A stretch of DNA of 64,000 nt from Stictocephala bisonia (taxonomy: Eukaryota > Arthropoda > Insecta > Hemiptera > Membracidae). The notes beneath the pieces are model-generated. The model was given only the letters and a program-made list of their open reading frames with translations. It had not been told where the DNA came from and ran no database searches. This document shows, in pieces, positions 21,860 to 33,085 of the stretch. The translations under genes and the position numbers were made by a program. The stretch's first letter is position 1. Each line of letters opens with the position of its first letter. Where the stretch lies: positions 319,001-383,000 of the forward strand of contig JAQJVL010000581.1 in assembly GCA_035578905.1 (NCBI GenBank). Direction: 5' to 3'.

Positions 21860-22456
21860 CTAGCTGTACCCGCCCGCTTCGCCGGTCATAATATTGAGTT
21901 TGATTTAGAACCTAATAGCTGAAAGAATTCGAGCATTTTTGCTTCTTCCACCAATATTAGATTTTTTAGGAGGCATGTCATAAAAAGTAAACTGCAAAAC
22001 AAATAATTATTTATTTTTTATTTTCACATTTCACCACATGTTTTTAATTACCGAGGAAAAAAGGTTAACACCAAATACAGATCACCTGATCAAGTAAAAG
22101 TAGTGTGTGCTGCACTCTCAAGGTGAAATGTAGAACTACAATAAATCAAAACATATACAGTACTGTTGTTGTGAGAACTTCAATCTGCTTATGGCATGTG
22201 AAACTACATTAAACCACACAGTCATATGTTTTGTGTAAACAATTCAGATTCTCCATTTGAATAACATGGGATCTTTAGGAACCCATGGGGCGGGACCCTG
22301 TGGACGGATCTGCATCAAACTTCACAGAAACCACCTCGGGAGTATACAGGACAACATCCTAAAGTTTCATGGCGATCGGTTGGATGGTTTGGCAGCGCAT
22401 AAACTTCAAACATATATATATACATACATACAAACATCCTCTTTTATAAATATAGA
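21860..22456 (-). mobile_element. Non-autonomous Helitron, copy 1 of a head-to-tail pair
   Basis: It starts TCTATATTTATAAAAGAGG at 22456, preceded by A, and ends CTAG at 21863-21860. A GC-rich hairpin-capable tract (CCGGCGAAGCGGGCGGGTAC) lies just upstream of the end. It abuts copy 2 with no base between them. The element is 597 bp with no coding capacity. Confidence 0.75.
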
Positions 22457-22639
22457 TTAATAGATTAATGAGTGTATAAGTAAGTCTAAATTAGCGAGAG
22501 TTAGTGTACAGTTTGGTAAATCACAAAAAAATTCTACAACTGTTTAATGTTCCAATTATTGGTGAGATAAAATTGTTATCACGTATGTGGTGATTTTACT
22601 CATCTTTATTGTAATTTTAAGAGTTTGCAAATAAAGTAA

Positions 22640-22690
22640 ACGAGCTGTACCTGTCCGCTTTGCTGGTCATAATATTGAGTTTGATTATAC
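22640..22690 (-). repeat. Degenerate Helitron 3' end
   Basis: The sequence around 22644-22690 resembles the last ~45 bp of Helitron copy 1 (the GCTGTACC-TGTCCGCTTTGC block and the ATAATATTGAGTTTGAT block). It carries mutations in the terminal hairpin and CTCG in place of CTAG. It is a relic of a third copy. Confidence 0.5.
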
Positions 22691-23099
22691 AGTACCTAAT
22701 AGATATGTGCAGCAAGCTTTCAGTTAACACTGTATTTTTCCACTATTATTCAAATTATTTGATCTAATATCCAATTTAAAACAGCTGATATATATAATTT
22801 ACTACTGTACTCAACTATTTTCAATTTTAAAAGTTTAGCCTACCACAATTTTACTCATTTTGTTTTTATTTAATAGTTGTTAATCAAATAAATCAATCAA
22901 ATAATATAGCTTATTAAGAATACCATGAGACTTTTGGAAGCCAGTAGGAAAGAGTCCTGAGGTCGGAGAGGAAAATCCTTTCTTAGTGAGCCTCTAGGGG
23001 CCAAAATAAACCTATGTACAAAATTTCAAGTCAATTGGACGAATAGTTTTGGTGAAATAGTGATGAGTGGTAAATTGCTTATATATATATATTTCTTGT

Positions 23100-23840
23100 A
23101 GTTTATAAACTTTCTTTGTCTAGAAAAATCTGAAAGTCTACTTTAAGAGGCCGTAAAGTTCAGCAATTGACTTAAAATCGATAAAATGTCGGGGTTCTCG
23201 CCATGTTTAGCCTGGTTCGATGAACTGGCTATACACGTGTTAAAATTAAATTTAAATTTTTCCGAATGAAATCAGTTTGTTCTCTTAGATAAAAAAAGTT
23301 TCAAAGTCTAAACAAACCTGTTAGTCTACTTTTAGAGGGCACAAATTAATATAGTTGACTCTGAATCAGTGAAATATCGGGTTTCTCACCATATTTAGCC
23401 ATGTCCTGTGAACTATGCATTTGGTCAAATTAAATTGTTAATTTTCCGATTAAAATCAGTTTGTTCTCTTAGATAAGAAAGTTTCAATTCTAGAGAAATC
23501 TGTAAGTATACTTTTAGAAGGCACAAAGTAGTATATTTGACTCTGAATCAATAAAATATTGTTTTTCTAGCCATGTCCTATGATATGGCTATGCATGCTT
23601 TAAAACTAAATTGTTAATTTTCTGATTGAAAACAGTTTGTTCTCCTAGATAACAAAGTTTCATAGACTAGAAAAATCTGTAAGTCTACTTTAGAGGGCAC
23701 AAAGTACAGTAATTGACTCTGAATCAGTTAAATATTGTGTGTTCAGACTAAATTGTATATTTTCCCATTGTATACAGAATGTTCTCCTAGATAACAAAGT
23801 TTCACGGTCTAGAAAAATCTGTGTCTACTCTTAGAGGCTA
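23100..23840. repeat. Tandem array of about four 180-bp units
   Basis: A landmark (AGTCTACTTTTAGAGGGCAC and variants) recurs at about 23136, 23325, 23505, 23683 and 23823. The intervals are about 187, 181, 178 and 140 bp. Between the landmarks each unit carries a TTGACTCTGAATCA-like block, an ATTTTCCGATT-like block and GTTTGTTCTC-TTAGATAA. Units are diverged by roughly a fifth by eye. Confidence 0.75.
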
Positions 23841-25458
23841 TAAATTAACCAATTTGATTTACACACACAAATTGCACAAATTGAAAATCTAGCTCTACCT
23901 AGAATGAAGGAGGTGAGATAGAGCAAAAAATCATTGGGCCAAAGTTGTAGATCGTCTCAAATCAGGCACAAAAAATGGTGTTAGTTTAGTTGTAGAACCT
24001 TTCATTTAGCCGCTATAGTCCAATTAGAGAAACACTGTTTTTGGCATTTAAAATTGTTGGTACTGCATCTTCGATTTACTGAGATTTTTTCAAAACCCCT
24101 TCTTATTGCACATCTACAACATAAGACCTTTGACTCTACAAAATGTCAGCCTCGTAGGCTTAGTACTTTTTTACTTACAGCGATGAGTGAATGAGTCAGT
24201 GGTATTTGCCTTTTATAGGTACGGTAGAGATTATGAAAGCCTTTAGTTTATCTTTCTAATTTATCTCAAAATGTCTCATTTAATTCTTCTCAAAATATAA
24301 TAGCTATGGTTATACAATGTCACTTTTTAATAATTAACATGCGCTGTTTGTTAAATTATAATCTTATTTTGGGGTTTATTTATAAAAAAAATAATCAAAT
24401 GTACGGTATTACAGAATATATGCATATATTAAGTTCAAACAGCTGTAGTAAATATAAAAGTTTAGTTATATAAAAATACAAATTTCAAATAAATTGTGAA
24501 TTACAATCTAATACTACATAGGCCTAAATACCATTTCAATTTATTGAAAAAATTTATAAAGCGAACAAGATTTGTGTCCAATAAATAACTGGGGGATGGT
24601 TGTATATTTTGGGGAGGGCTGCACCATTGCAGTTGGGGGAAGGGGGCACCCCTGATACTAGTGATATAAATTTTCTGCATGCTGTCAAAATTATTCGACG
24701 AGGCATAAAGTAGTAGAAATCGTGTTAAAAATTGCTATTAAAATGTGTTGTCCCATTTTTAGGGGTTTTCTATCTACCTAGATCTATCTATCGATATATA
24801 TATATTATTTAAGTTTAAAATACATGTTGGTGATTAAATTATAATTTACAGTTAACATAAGCTAAATAAATACATAAAAGGGTATATGTAGTAAAAAAAT
24901 AACGCTTAAAAATTGTTTTTCAATGAAACAAATTCCGTGCAAGTCTCACTCCATAGGAGGAAATAGTTTTTTTGATAGTTTTTTAAATACAATATTGTCA
25001 TTTTAGGTGATGGTACAGAAGTAAAATTTGTCCAATTTAAACAAGTTATCCATTTTTAAAATGAAGTATGCAAACTTATTGTACTGGATCTCTGCCCTAT
25101 CTAACAGTATATGTTTCACTTAAAACCAGTAATTATTTGGAGATTGAATGATTATTCCATTTCTTGTGATTGTATACACGTTTTTAATTTGAGGTTGTTA
25201 TATCAGTGTCAAGTGGCTTCCCACAAAATTATAGCTGCCTGTGATTTGTCACTACAATGTCAAGTGACATTTCCCTAATTTATAAATAGGAAGGCCTCAT
25301 TTATAAATGTTATGGTTGAGACAACAGCTGAGTAGCTGGTAGTATACATGTCTACTCAAGTCACTTCTGTCATCTTGACCCGTTTTAGTAAATGAGCTGA
25401 CTAGTTGTCCTTTATGTGCCTTCTTTATCTGTATGAGTCATCGTGGAAATACTGTACG
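23841..25458. other. RNF216-like intron 1, right part, repeats only
   Basis: This contains interspersed-repeat-like sequence, for example a GCGATGAGTGAATGAGTCAG block near 24180, and long AT-rich tracts. No coding region is supportable. Confidence 0.4.
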
Positions 25459-25582
25459 GGTAGTTTAACTTTGTACATAACAGAGTAATGCAACTTAGAC
25501 TATAGTGGTAGGTATGACATTAAATATAACGGTTGGTTTAACTTTGTACATAACAGAGTAATGTAACTTAGACTATAATGGC
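25459..25582. repeat. Direct duplication of about 55 bp
   Basis: GTTTAACTTTGTACATAACA and the 30 bases after it occur at about 25462 and again at about 25531, differing at two or three positions. The period is about 69 bp. Confidence 0.7.
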
Positions 25583-25820
25583 GTTAGATTATAAACAAGA
25601 ACCAGTACTGTTAAGATGAGAAGTTGGAGTTTCAGACTTGTCTGTTCAGGCCAACTTAAAAACTTTGATTCTGATTTTCCACAGATTTGGTTTTAGCAGA
25701 TATATCTTTTCTTCTTAGCTAGGCAGTAATATTTCTATATGTGACAAATTTGTCATTGGGTAGAGCCTGCTGAGCAGTTACTATTCATTTAATTTAGGCC
25801 TAAATATATAAGTAACTTAC

Positions 25821-26971
25821 CTTCTTTTCAAAAATTCTATGGCATGAGTGTTGGACTTGCATTTACGATTTTCATCCATGAAATATTGAACTGGTTCAGG
25901 AAAGATCTTGAGGAAATTGTCAATATTAAATGCTGTTGTATATAAACCTAGTTCATAATCATTATTAATTTCAACAGGGTTTTCAGATTTGACATCAATC
26001 CTTGGATAATTTTTTGATTCTAAAGCTTCATAGATGAATTCCCATAACTTATTTTCTTCTAGTGTACTCTTACTTTCTAAAAAGGAACGGTCAGCATCAG
26101 GCAAAATTTGAATCAAAAATTCTAGCTGAGTGTTTTCTGAAACAGGACTTGCCGATTGCTCTGTTGTTTGGGACTTAAGGCAATCTCGAAATCCATCAAC
26201 ATTATTTAAATCATTGCTATCTTTTACAAAATTTGAATCTGTGTCTGAGCCAATTCTATCTAAATGAGGATTAACATTAGAAGCCTCTGTACAGATGGTC
26301 TTTTCTCTGGGATAGTCACTAGTTTCTAGCAAAATATTAATAATCTCATTTATGTCTGACTTTTTACTACAAAGTCTCATTAAATAGTTGTATTCAATAT
26401 GAGGAAACATATCTAATACTTGATAGTATATTGGTAGGTCTAATGGGGAGTTCTCATTACATTTCTTGACATCCAAAATTTGTCTTGGTAAATTATTCAT
26501 GTTACAGGTGCTGCCATTCACAAGTGTGTGATTTTCACTAGTTATTGTTGAGGTTGATGAACTAATATTGGAAAAATCTGCATAAACTTCTCCTAATTTG
26601 ACCTTGGGTAACTTACTTGGGCTGCAATCTTCAGAAATATCTGGTGAGAACGTAGTGGGTATTTTATGTTTCTTGCATTCATTTGTTTTTACACCAACAT
26701 TAGAGCTTTTCTTAGTATTGTTCAAATCTAATACTATTGGACTATCTAATGACACTTCTTTCTTACTAGGCATATTCCAAGTTAAGTCTATAAAGGCATC
26801 AGGTGCCGACGTTGGAACAGGAGCAATATCAGTTAGATCTACTAAGTTAGTAGAATAATTATATCCATTTTCTGTTAACCCAACTGCACAATTTAAAATC
26901 GCGAACCTTTGCTCACCATCTAGTTGGTTGATGCATGTCTCATCATTAACCTGTTCATTTAAGTCTGCCAT
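25821..26971 (-). CDS. RNF216: RNF216/TRIAD3-like E3 ubiquitin ligase, first coding exon
   Basis: The exon opens at ATG 26971 (MADLNEQVND) and runs 1,151 nt to a consensus donor, AG|GTAAGT. The apparent stop (TAA at 25819-25817) lies inside the donor, so the ORF end is an artefact of unspliced reading. Early residues hold several hydrophobic-acidic DLT motifs (LVDLTDI, FIDLTW, IVLDL), typical of SUMO-interacting motifs. A block YQVLDMFPHIEYNYLMRL leading to SDYPRE matches the RNF216 segment of form RFPDV...NPDYPKRE. A second weaker copy (LIQILPDADRSFLESK to KNYPR) and a third start (NIDNFLKIFPEP) follow. The protein would be a cytosolic or nuclear RBR ligase; the catalytic part is not in the window. 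Cysteine content is low here, as expected N-terminal to the RBR. Confidence 0.75.
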
Positions 26972-27300
26972 TTATATGGTCTTTCTAATAAATTCTTTAA
27001 GTATAAATTTAAGGTAGACAATAAAAGAGATGGGCTACATTAATTAACAAAAGTAAACTTCACAACAGTTATGAAAATTGTTTCCCCCTAATAATAACAG
27101 CAATTGCGAACAAACAAAATTTAACTTTTGTTGATAGTTGATAACTTAAACTTGAAACTTAACTTCGGCTCCATAGAGTAAAGTCACCGTTTTATACTGT
27201 GGTAAAGTCTTGCCAACGTTATCAATCGGACTTACCGAATATTCAGATTCGATGGTCCAATTCTAAATCGCAGTATATATACTGAGAATATCCGTATTTA
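26972..27300 (-). promoter_or_regulatory. Presumed 5' UTR and promoter region of the RNF216-like gene
   Basis: This region lies immediately upstream of ATG 26971 and is free of recognisable elements until the inverted repeat at 27388. No TATA box or initiator can be assigned with confidence, so promoter activity is inferred from position only. Confidence 0.35.
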
Positions 27301-27387
27301 TCACAATTTAGTGCTACTGTTATAATAAATACAGTAATAATTTTAATAAAGTACCCTTTATTCATTTGTTATTATAAAACACAACCT

Positions 27388-27456
27388 GTTTCGGCTCTTG
27401 GGCCATCTTCAGAATGTCATTGCCATTCACTTTGGAGATGGCCTAAGAGCCGAAAC
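27388..27456. repeat. Imperfect inverted repeat carrying a Penelope-terminus-like motif
   Basis: The arms GTTTCGGCTCTTGGGCCATC (27388-27407) and GATGGCCTAAGAGCCGAAAC (27437-27456) are inverse complements with one mismatch, separated by 29 bp. The arm read as CTGAAGATGGC...GCCGAAAC has the same layout as the CTGAAGATGTC...GACGAAAC block in the Penelope ends at 14.7 and 18.9 kb. Confidence 0.65.
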
Positions 27457-27666
27457 CGAGTATGAAGTATCATGTATAAAGTATCAACAATAAAAATAAG
27501 GTACAAAAACAAATAAAAATAAAAATCGGATATAGGCTTATGGAGGATTCGGCTGAGTTGCGAACGAGTTCAACCGATTTTTCGCGTCGGTTGCTTGTGA
27601 GCAATCTTCTTGTCCACCCCCCCCCCTAAAGTAAACCCCCCACGCATCTAGAGTCCAGTAACTTCA

Positions 27667-29376
27667 TTGGCACTGGCTCCTGTATTTGAGGAAGAGCTCG
27701 AAAACATCATCCAGCAGCTCCCAGCCAAAAAATCAAACGATATTAACATGATGTCTGTATGGCTCATTAAAAGATGCTCAAAGCATATTGTGAGACCATT
27801 ATCTCAAATAATCAACTTGTCTTTTGAAGAAGGAGTTTTTCCCTCGCTCCTAAAAATCGCAAAAGTAAATCCAATTTTCAAGAAAGACAATCCCCACTCT
27901 ACAAACAACTATAGGCCTGTCTCAATTTTGCCAGTTCTAAGTAAATTATTCGAAAAAGTCTTTTTGGTAAGAATGTTTCAGTTTTTAAACAAACACAACC
28001 TGCTTTCTGAAGATCAATTTGGCTTCAGAAAGAGTAAATCGACAATTGACGTTGTCGTGAGTCTAGTCGATCTAGTTGTGGAGGGACTAGAAAGTCGAAA
28101 TTCCACATTAAGTGTGTTTCTCAACTTATCTAAAGCATTCGACTGTGTTGACCATGCTAAACTGCTTGAAAAACTGGAATCTCATAGCATCAGAGGCGTG
28201 CCGCTCCAGTGGCTTAGGTCTTTTCTGAACCACAGAAAGCAAGTTGTACAAATGTCAAGTAAATTCTCTTAACTTATTCATCTAAGGTATAGGGTCCCTC
28301 AGAGATCAATATTTAGTCCGGTTCTCTTTCTGGTCTATGTTAATGATATTGGGTCATCACTACGTTACGGCAAACTTGTACAGTATGCTGATGACACAAC
28401 GCTTTGTTTCAACAATAAATCGAGAGTAAACCTGGAACATGAAACGTTTGTTGACACCAACTATTGTGTCCAGCATTTCAACAGCCTCAATCTGAAAACA
28501 AACTCTTCAAAATCAAATGTCCTGACTTTCACGCTGCGATCAGGAAATCCCAATGACGGGCCAACCATCATGTTGGATGATACCCTGCTGGATATCGTCA
28601 ACTGTTCCAAATTCTTAGGTATATTCCTGGGTAGGGGATTGACTTGGAATGTTCACATTGACCATATCTGCTCAAAAATTTCCACAGGAATATATGTTTT
28701 GAGGTCCTTAGCCAAATACTGCCCAACTCAGGTGCTGATGACGGCGTATTACGGCTTAATTTACCCCCACCTTACCTACGGTTTGGTATTGTGGGGAGCC
28801 AGCTCAAACGGTCAGTTTCTCAGAGCGTTCAAATTGCAAAAGCAAGCGATTCGCATAATCGCTCTGTTGAAGTTCAGAGAATTTTGCAAGGAAGCATTCA
28901 AGGAGTTGCAAATGTTGACCCTTCCATGTCTCTACATTTTAGAGACAACCTTATTCTGTGTGTCTAAATGTACTGTGACCAGCGGTCGGGACATTCACAC
29001 ATATGGCACATGAGGCAGGAATACCTACCGAACTGGGAAAAACAGGACGGGGGTTTATGAGCACCTGCCCTCACAAGCAGGGGTTCATTTCATCAACAAG
29101 TTGCCCAATTCAATAAAGAGTGCCCCGACGCCCAAGGCGTTAAAAACTCGTTTGAAACGCTTTTTAGCGTCCCAAGCATTTTACAGTGTTGACGAGTTCA
29201 TGGTACACGACTGGGTGACCGCTTGATCACAAGACTGACGTCCGGCGCTGGAAGTGGGTACATTGGCAGTACAAATGTGGTGTGAGTGGATATTCTGTAT
29301 GTTCGAATGAGGTTCTGATGTGGCGTGATTGTTAAAATTTTAGACGATTGCTATACATTGTTATGTTCTGGCAATA
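27667..29376 (+). pseudogene. LINE RT fragment, 5'-truncated
   Basis: RT blocks run in order: AKVNPIFKKDNPHS with YRPVSILPVLSK, DQFGFRKSKST, FLNLSKAFDCVDH (27667-28272). A stop and frameshift follow near 28268. The frame then gives RVPQRSIFSPVLF (the usual GVPQGSILGP block, mutated) and an intact YADDTT box at about 28388. The C-terminal part 28570-29013 has SKFLGIFL and LWGASS. It ends in a GATTTGATTTGATC-type tail near 29376, the 3' tail habit of CR1/Jockey-type LINEs. The endonuclease is missing. Confidence 0.85.
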
Positions 29377-29409
29377 AAAGATTTGATTTGATCAAAATGA
29401 AGAAATTAT

Positions 29410-29976
<567 letters not shown>

Positions 29977-30330
29977 TAATTACGAGGATCAAATCTATCT
30001 TTATTACATATTAGTAGGAAAATGTTCATAAGACTTTCTCAGTATCAGCATAAGCTTATAACTATACTTAAATGTAACAGATAAATACTTCGCTCTAATT
30101 TTTAAATATCATGTGCAAATAAATATTGTGAGTGCGTACCCGCACTTTAGGACTGAACGTTCTTAATTTGTTATTGAGTTTATCCTAAAATATTATTCAA
30201 TATGGTATGTATAGTATTATAAACGTTTTACTTGTTCAATCATCATCACAAGTATTTCTGCCTCCTAGTGGTTCTCGTGAAATATTTTTCCATGTTCTTC
30301 TGTCCTGCACCACCTCCTTCGTGTCAAAAT
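29977..30330. other. Spacer, no gene
   Basis: AT-rich sequence between the TG array and the next LINE. Nothing recognisable. Confidence 0.4.
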
Positions 30331-33085
30331 CAAAATCATTTATTTGCAGTTTGACAATTTAAAAATTGTATTACAAAATTCATATAATTATAATAATTAT
30401 GTATTCATCATATATATGTTGATAGTGTATGTTAACTAATATAATCACAATGTGTACTACATTAGCGTTATTATTAATATATTACATATATAAAAGCAAA
30501 ATCAGTCACCGGACAAATACTCCTCCACCGAGTAAAAGGTTCCTTGAAAAGCTTCCTTTTTCAAATTAATTTCAAATAAATAAATTAAATTCAAAAAAAT
30601 TCAAATTCCTTTAGGAAAGCTTTAAATTTTCTGGGGCTCTCTATGAGTTTAATAAAATTTGGCAATTTATTAAATAATTTTGGCCTAATATTTTGAGGTA
30701 CGTAAGACGTAATTTGAAGCCGATGCTGTGCCAGTCTGTGCTGATGTCGTTGCCGCGTAATTTTGAGTATGCACATCTGCTCCTACTTGAAAAATACCGA
30801 ATTTAAATTTATAGAATATTAACATTTCATATATGTAGAAGGACTGCAAGGGTAAAATTTGAAACTATTTGAAATATTCCCGGCAAGATTCGCGTTTATT
30901 TAATCCAGCCATTATACGGATTGCTCTTTTCTGTAACCGAAAAATACTCTTAAAAGCAAAGAAGTGGATGCTGAACCCCAAAGGAGGATGCTATAATTAA
31001 GCGTAGATTATATGAGAGAGAAATATATAAGCCTCATGAGAAAGATATTCTTCAATTTTGCATACCTAGTGAGAATGAATAATTGGGATGATAACTTAGA
31101 ACATAACACATCTATATGTGGATGCCACGAGATATTCTCATCTAAAATGAGTCCAAGATGTTTACACTCACTTACAAACGGTAGCTCAAAATTATTCAAG
31201 ATTATTAAAGGGTCCATCTCAAATGTTTTGTTATTTGAAAAATATATACAATTTGTTTTATTAGGATTAACGTACAAATTATTGCTATTCAGGTACTGAT
31301 ACAGATTTGTTAACTTTAGGAAACTGTAAATTTCCAACTTTTCAATAATATATTTATTTTTTAAAACTATTGCAATATAATCCGCATACATTGTCATCTT
31401 AAGGTCAGGGAAAACAGTCGTTATACTAATTGTATACAACGTAAAAATTATCGACCTAGTACCGTACCTTGAGGAATGACGCAATTTAAATCAATACTTT
31501 TAGATTTGATGTTATTTACTTCCACGATTTGCGTCCTATTTTGCAAAAATGACATAATCCAGTCCAAAGGCACTCCTCACAAAACCAATGTGAACAGTCT
31601 ATCAAACAGGATATTGTGATCTAAACAGTCAAATGCTTTTTGGAAATCAAGGAAAACTCCTACTGATTTGTACTTATCGTCTAGAGCATTTACAGCCACC
31701 GAAACAAAATCTATCAAAGCATCAGTTGAATTTTTGCCTCTAATAAAGCCAAATTGTTCACTACACAATAAGTTGTATTTTAATAGAAAATCAATAAGTC
31801 TACGAGCGTAAACATGCTCATCAATTTTGGACAAGGTTGAAACATTTGCTATAGGGCGCCAGTTTTCCGGTAATTTTGAAATACTGTCTTTATAAATTTG
31901 TCGGATAATAGCCATTTTTAAGTCATGTGGAAATATGCCATCCGATAATGAAGAATTTATTATTTCTTAAAGTGGTTCACAAATGAAACTAGCGCAATTG
32001 CGGATAACCCTGTGGGTGATTCCATCATAACCGGCAGAATTTTAATTTCTTAGGTTCATAGTAATTTTATAAATTTCATGCGGGTCTGTGAGGTTGAGGT
32101 GGAGAGTATGAGGACAGCTAATGTCCATTGCCGAACGTAACAATGGCTCCGTAATCATAGCTTGTTTTTGCTTGCCAACGCTTGCAAAATGACTATTAAA
32201 ATAATCAGGGATTGGAATGTCAACGGGAAATGAAGCTGGTTTTACCCGTATGTCCGAGTCAATTATCTTCCAGGCATCTTTGGATTTATTATCACTCTTG
32301 CTCAAATGGTCATGCCAGTGTTTGTACTTAGCAGCTTTTAATACTCTGCGGTAAGTTTGCTTATACCTGTTATAATAATCAATAAATGCCATGGAGTTTG
32401 TTCTTTTCCTTTTAAAATCAAGTTCTTTAAGCTTTTGAGCAGATATACTAATACTGTACCTTTTGTTAACTCAGGCTTTATATTGCTCTTTGTGGGTTTC
32501 CGCTTAACATTTATAGGACAGGCTACTGAGAAATTATCATTAAAAACATTTAAGAATTCCTTTTTTTTTTATTTTCAGAATTTGTTTAATGGCAATGCAG
32601 AAAGTCCCAATTAACTTTGGCTAACAAATTGTTGAAAGTATTTTAATTTCTTATGCAGGTGCTGTGCATATAAACTCGTGAACGTTTTGTAACGACGAGG
32701 GGGTGAGCGGGGAGCAGTCGCGGAAAGTGAAAGTTATTGTCTGGGCGAAGTGATCGGACAAGCCAGTACCCGTCACTTCCACACGAATGAAATTATGGTC
32801 AAAATTTGATAAAATATGATCAATTAGAGTTGAAGAGGAACCCGTTACTCTCGTCAGTGAGTTTACATCTTGTATTAAATTAAATGCATTCATTAAATCA
32901 TTTAACCTATTCATGACATTATTAGATTCCATCCAGTTGATATTTAGGTATCTGACAATCAAACAAGCTTTTTTACTATTCGAGAAAAACCTTGACATCA
33001 TATTATAAAAGTTAATGAAGAAATTATTTATATTCGAATAGCAAGGTGGCCTGTAAATTCCAAACAAAATTAAAGTCAAAGTCAA
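30331..33085 (-). pseudogene. LINE fragment A: partial endonuclease, RT and C-terminus
   Basis: On the minus strand: the end of an endonuclease domain (33085-32651, LFGIYRPPCYS to LIDHILSNFDHN and GLSDHFAQ), a linker (32392-32042), RT fingers (31915-31577, FGFIRGKNSTD, FLDFQKAFDCLDH) and RT palm (31484-31008). The catalytic box reads YADY in place of YADD, so it is inactive. The C-terminal piece (30776-30591) ends RPKLFNKLPNFIK. Multiple frameshifts. The first residues at 33085 come from the neighbouring element's tail. Confidence 0.82.

Noticed and set aside
21666..22460. Two ORFs of 65-67 codons with nearly identical protein sequence
   Set aside because: They lie inside the duplicated non-coding part of two Helitrons, antisense to the element, and the identity reflects the DNA repeat only.
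23100..23840. Regular repeats that could suggest a CRISPR-like array
   Set aside because: Units are about 180 bp, diverged throughout and not separated by unique spacers; the genome is eukaryotic.
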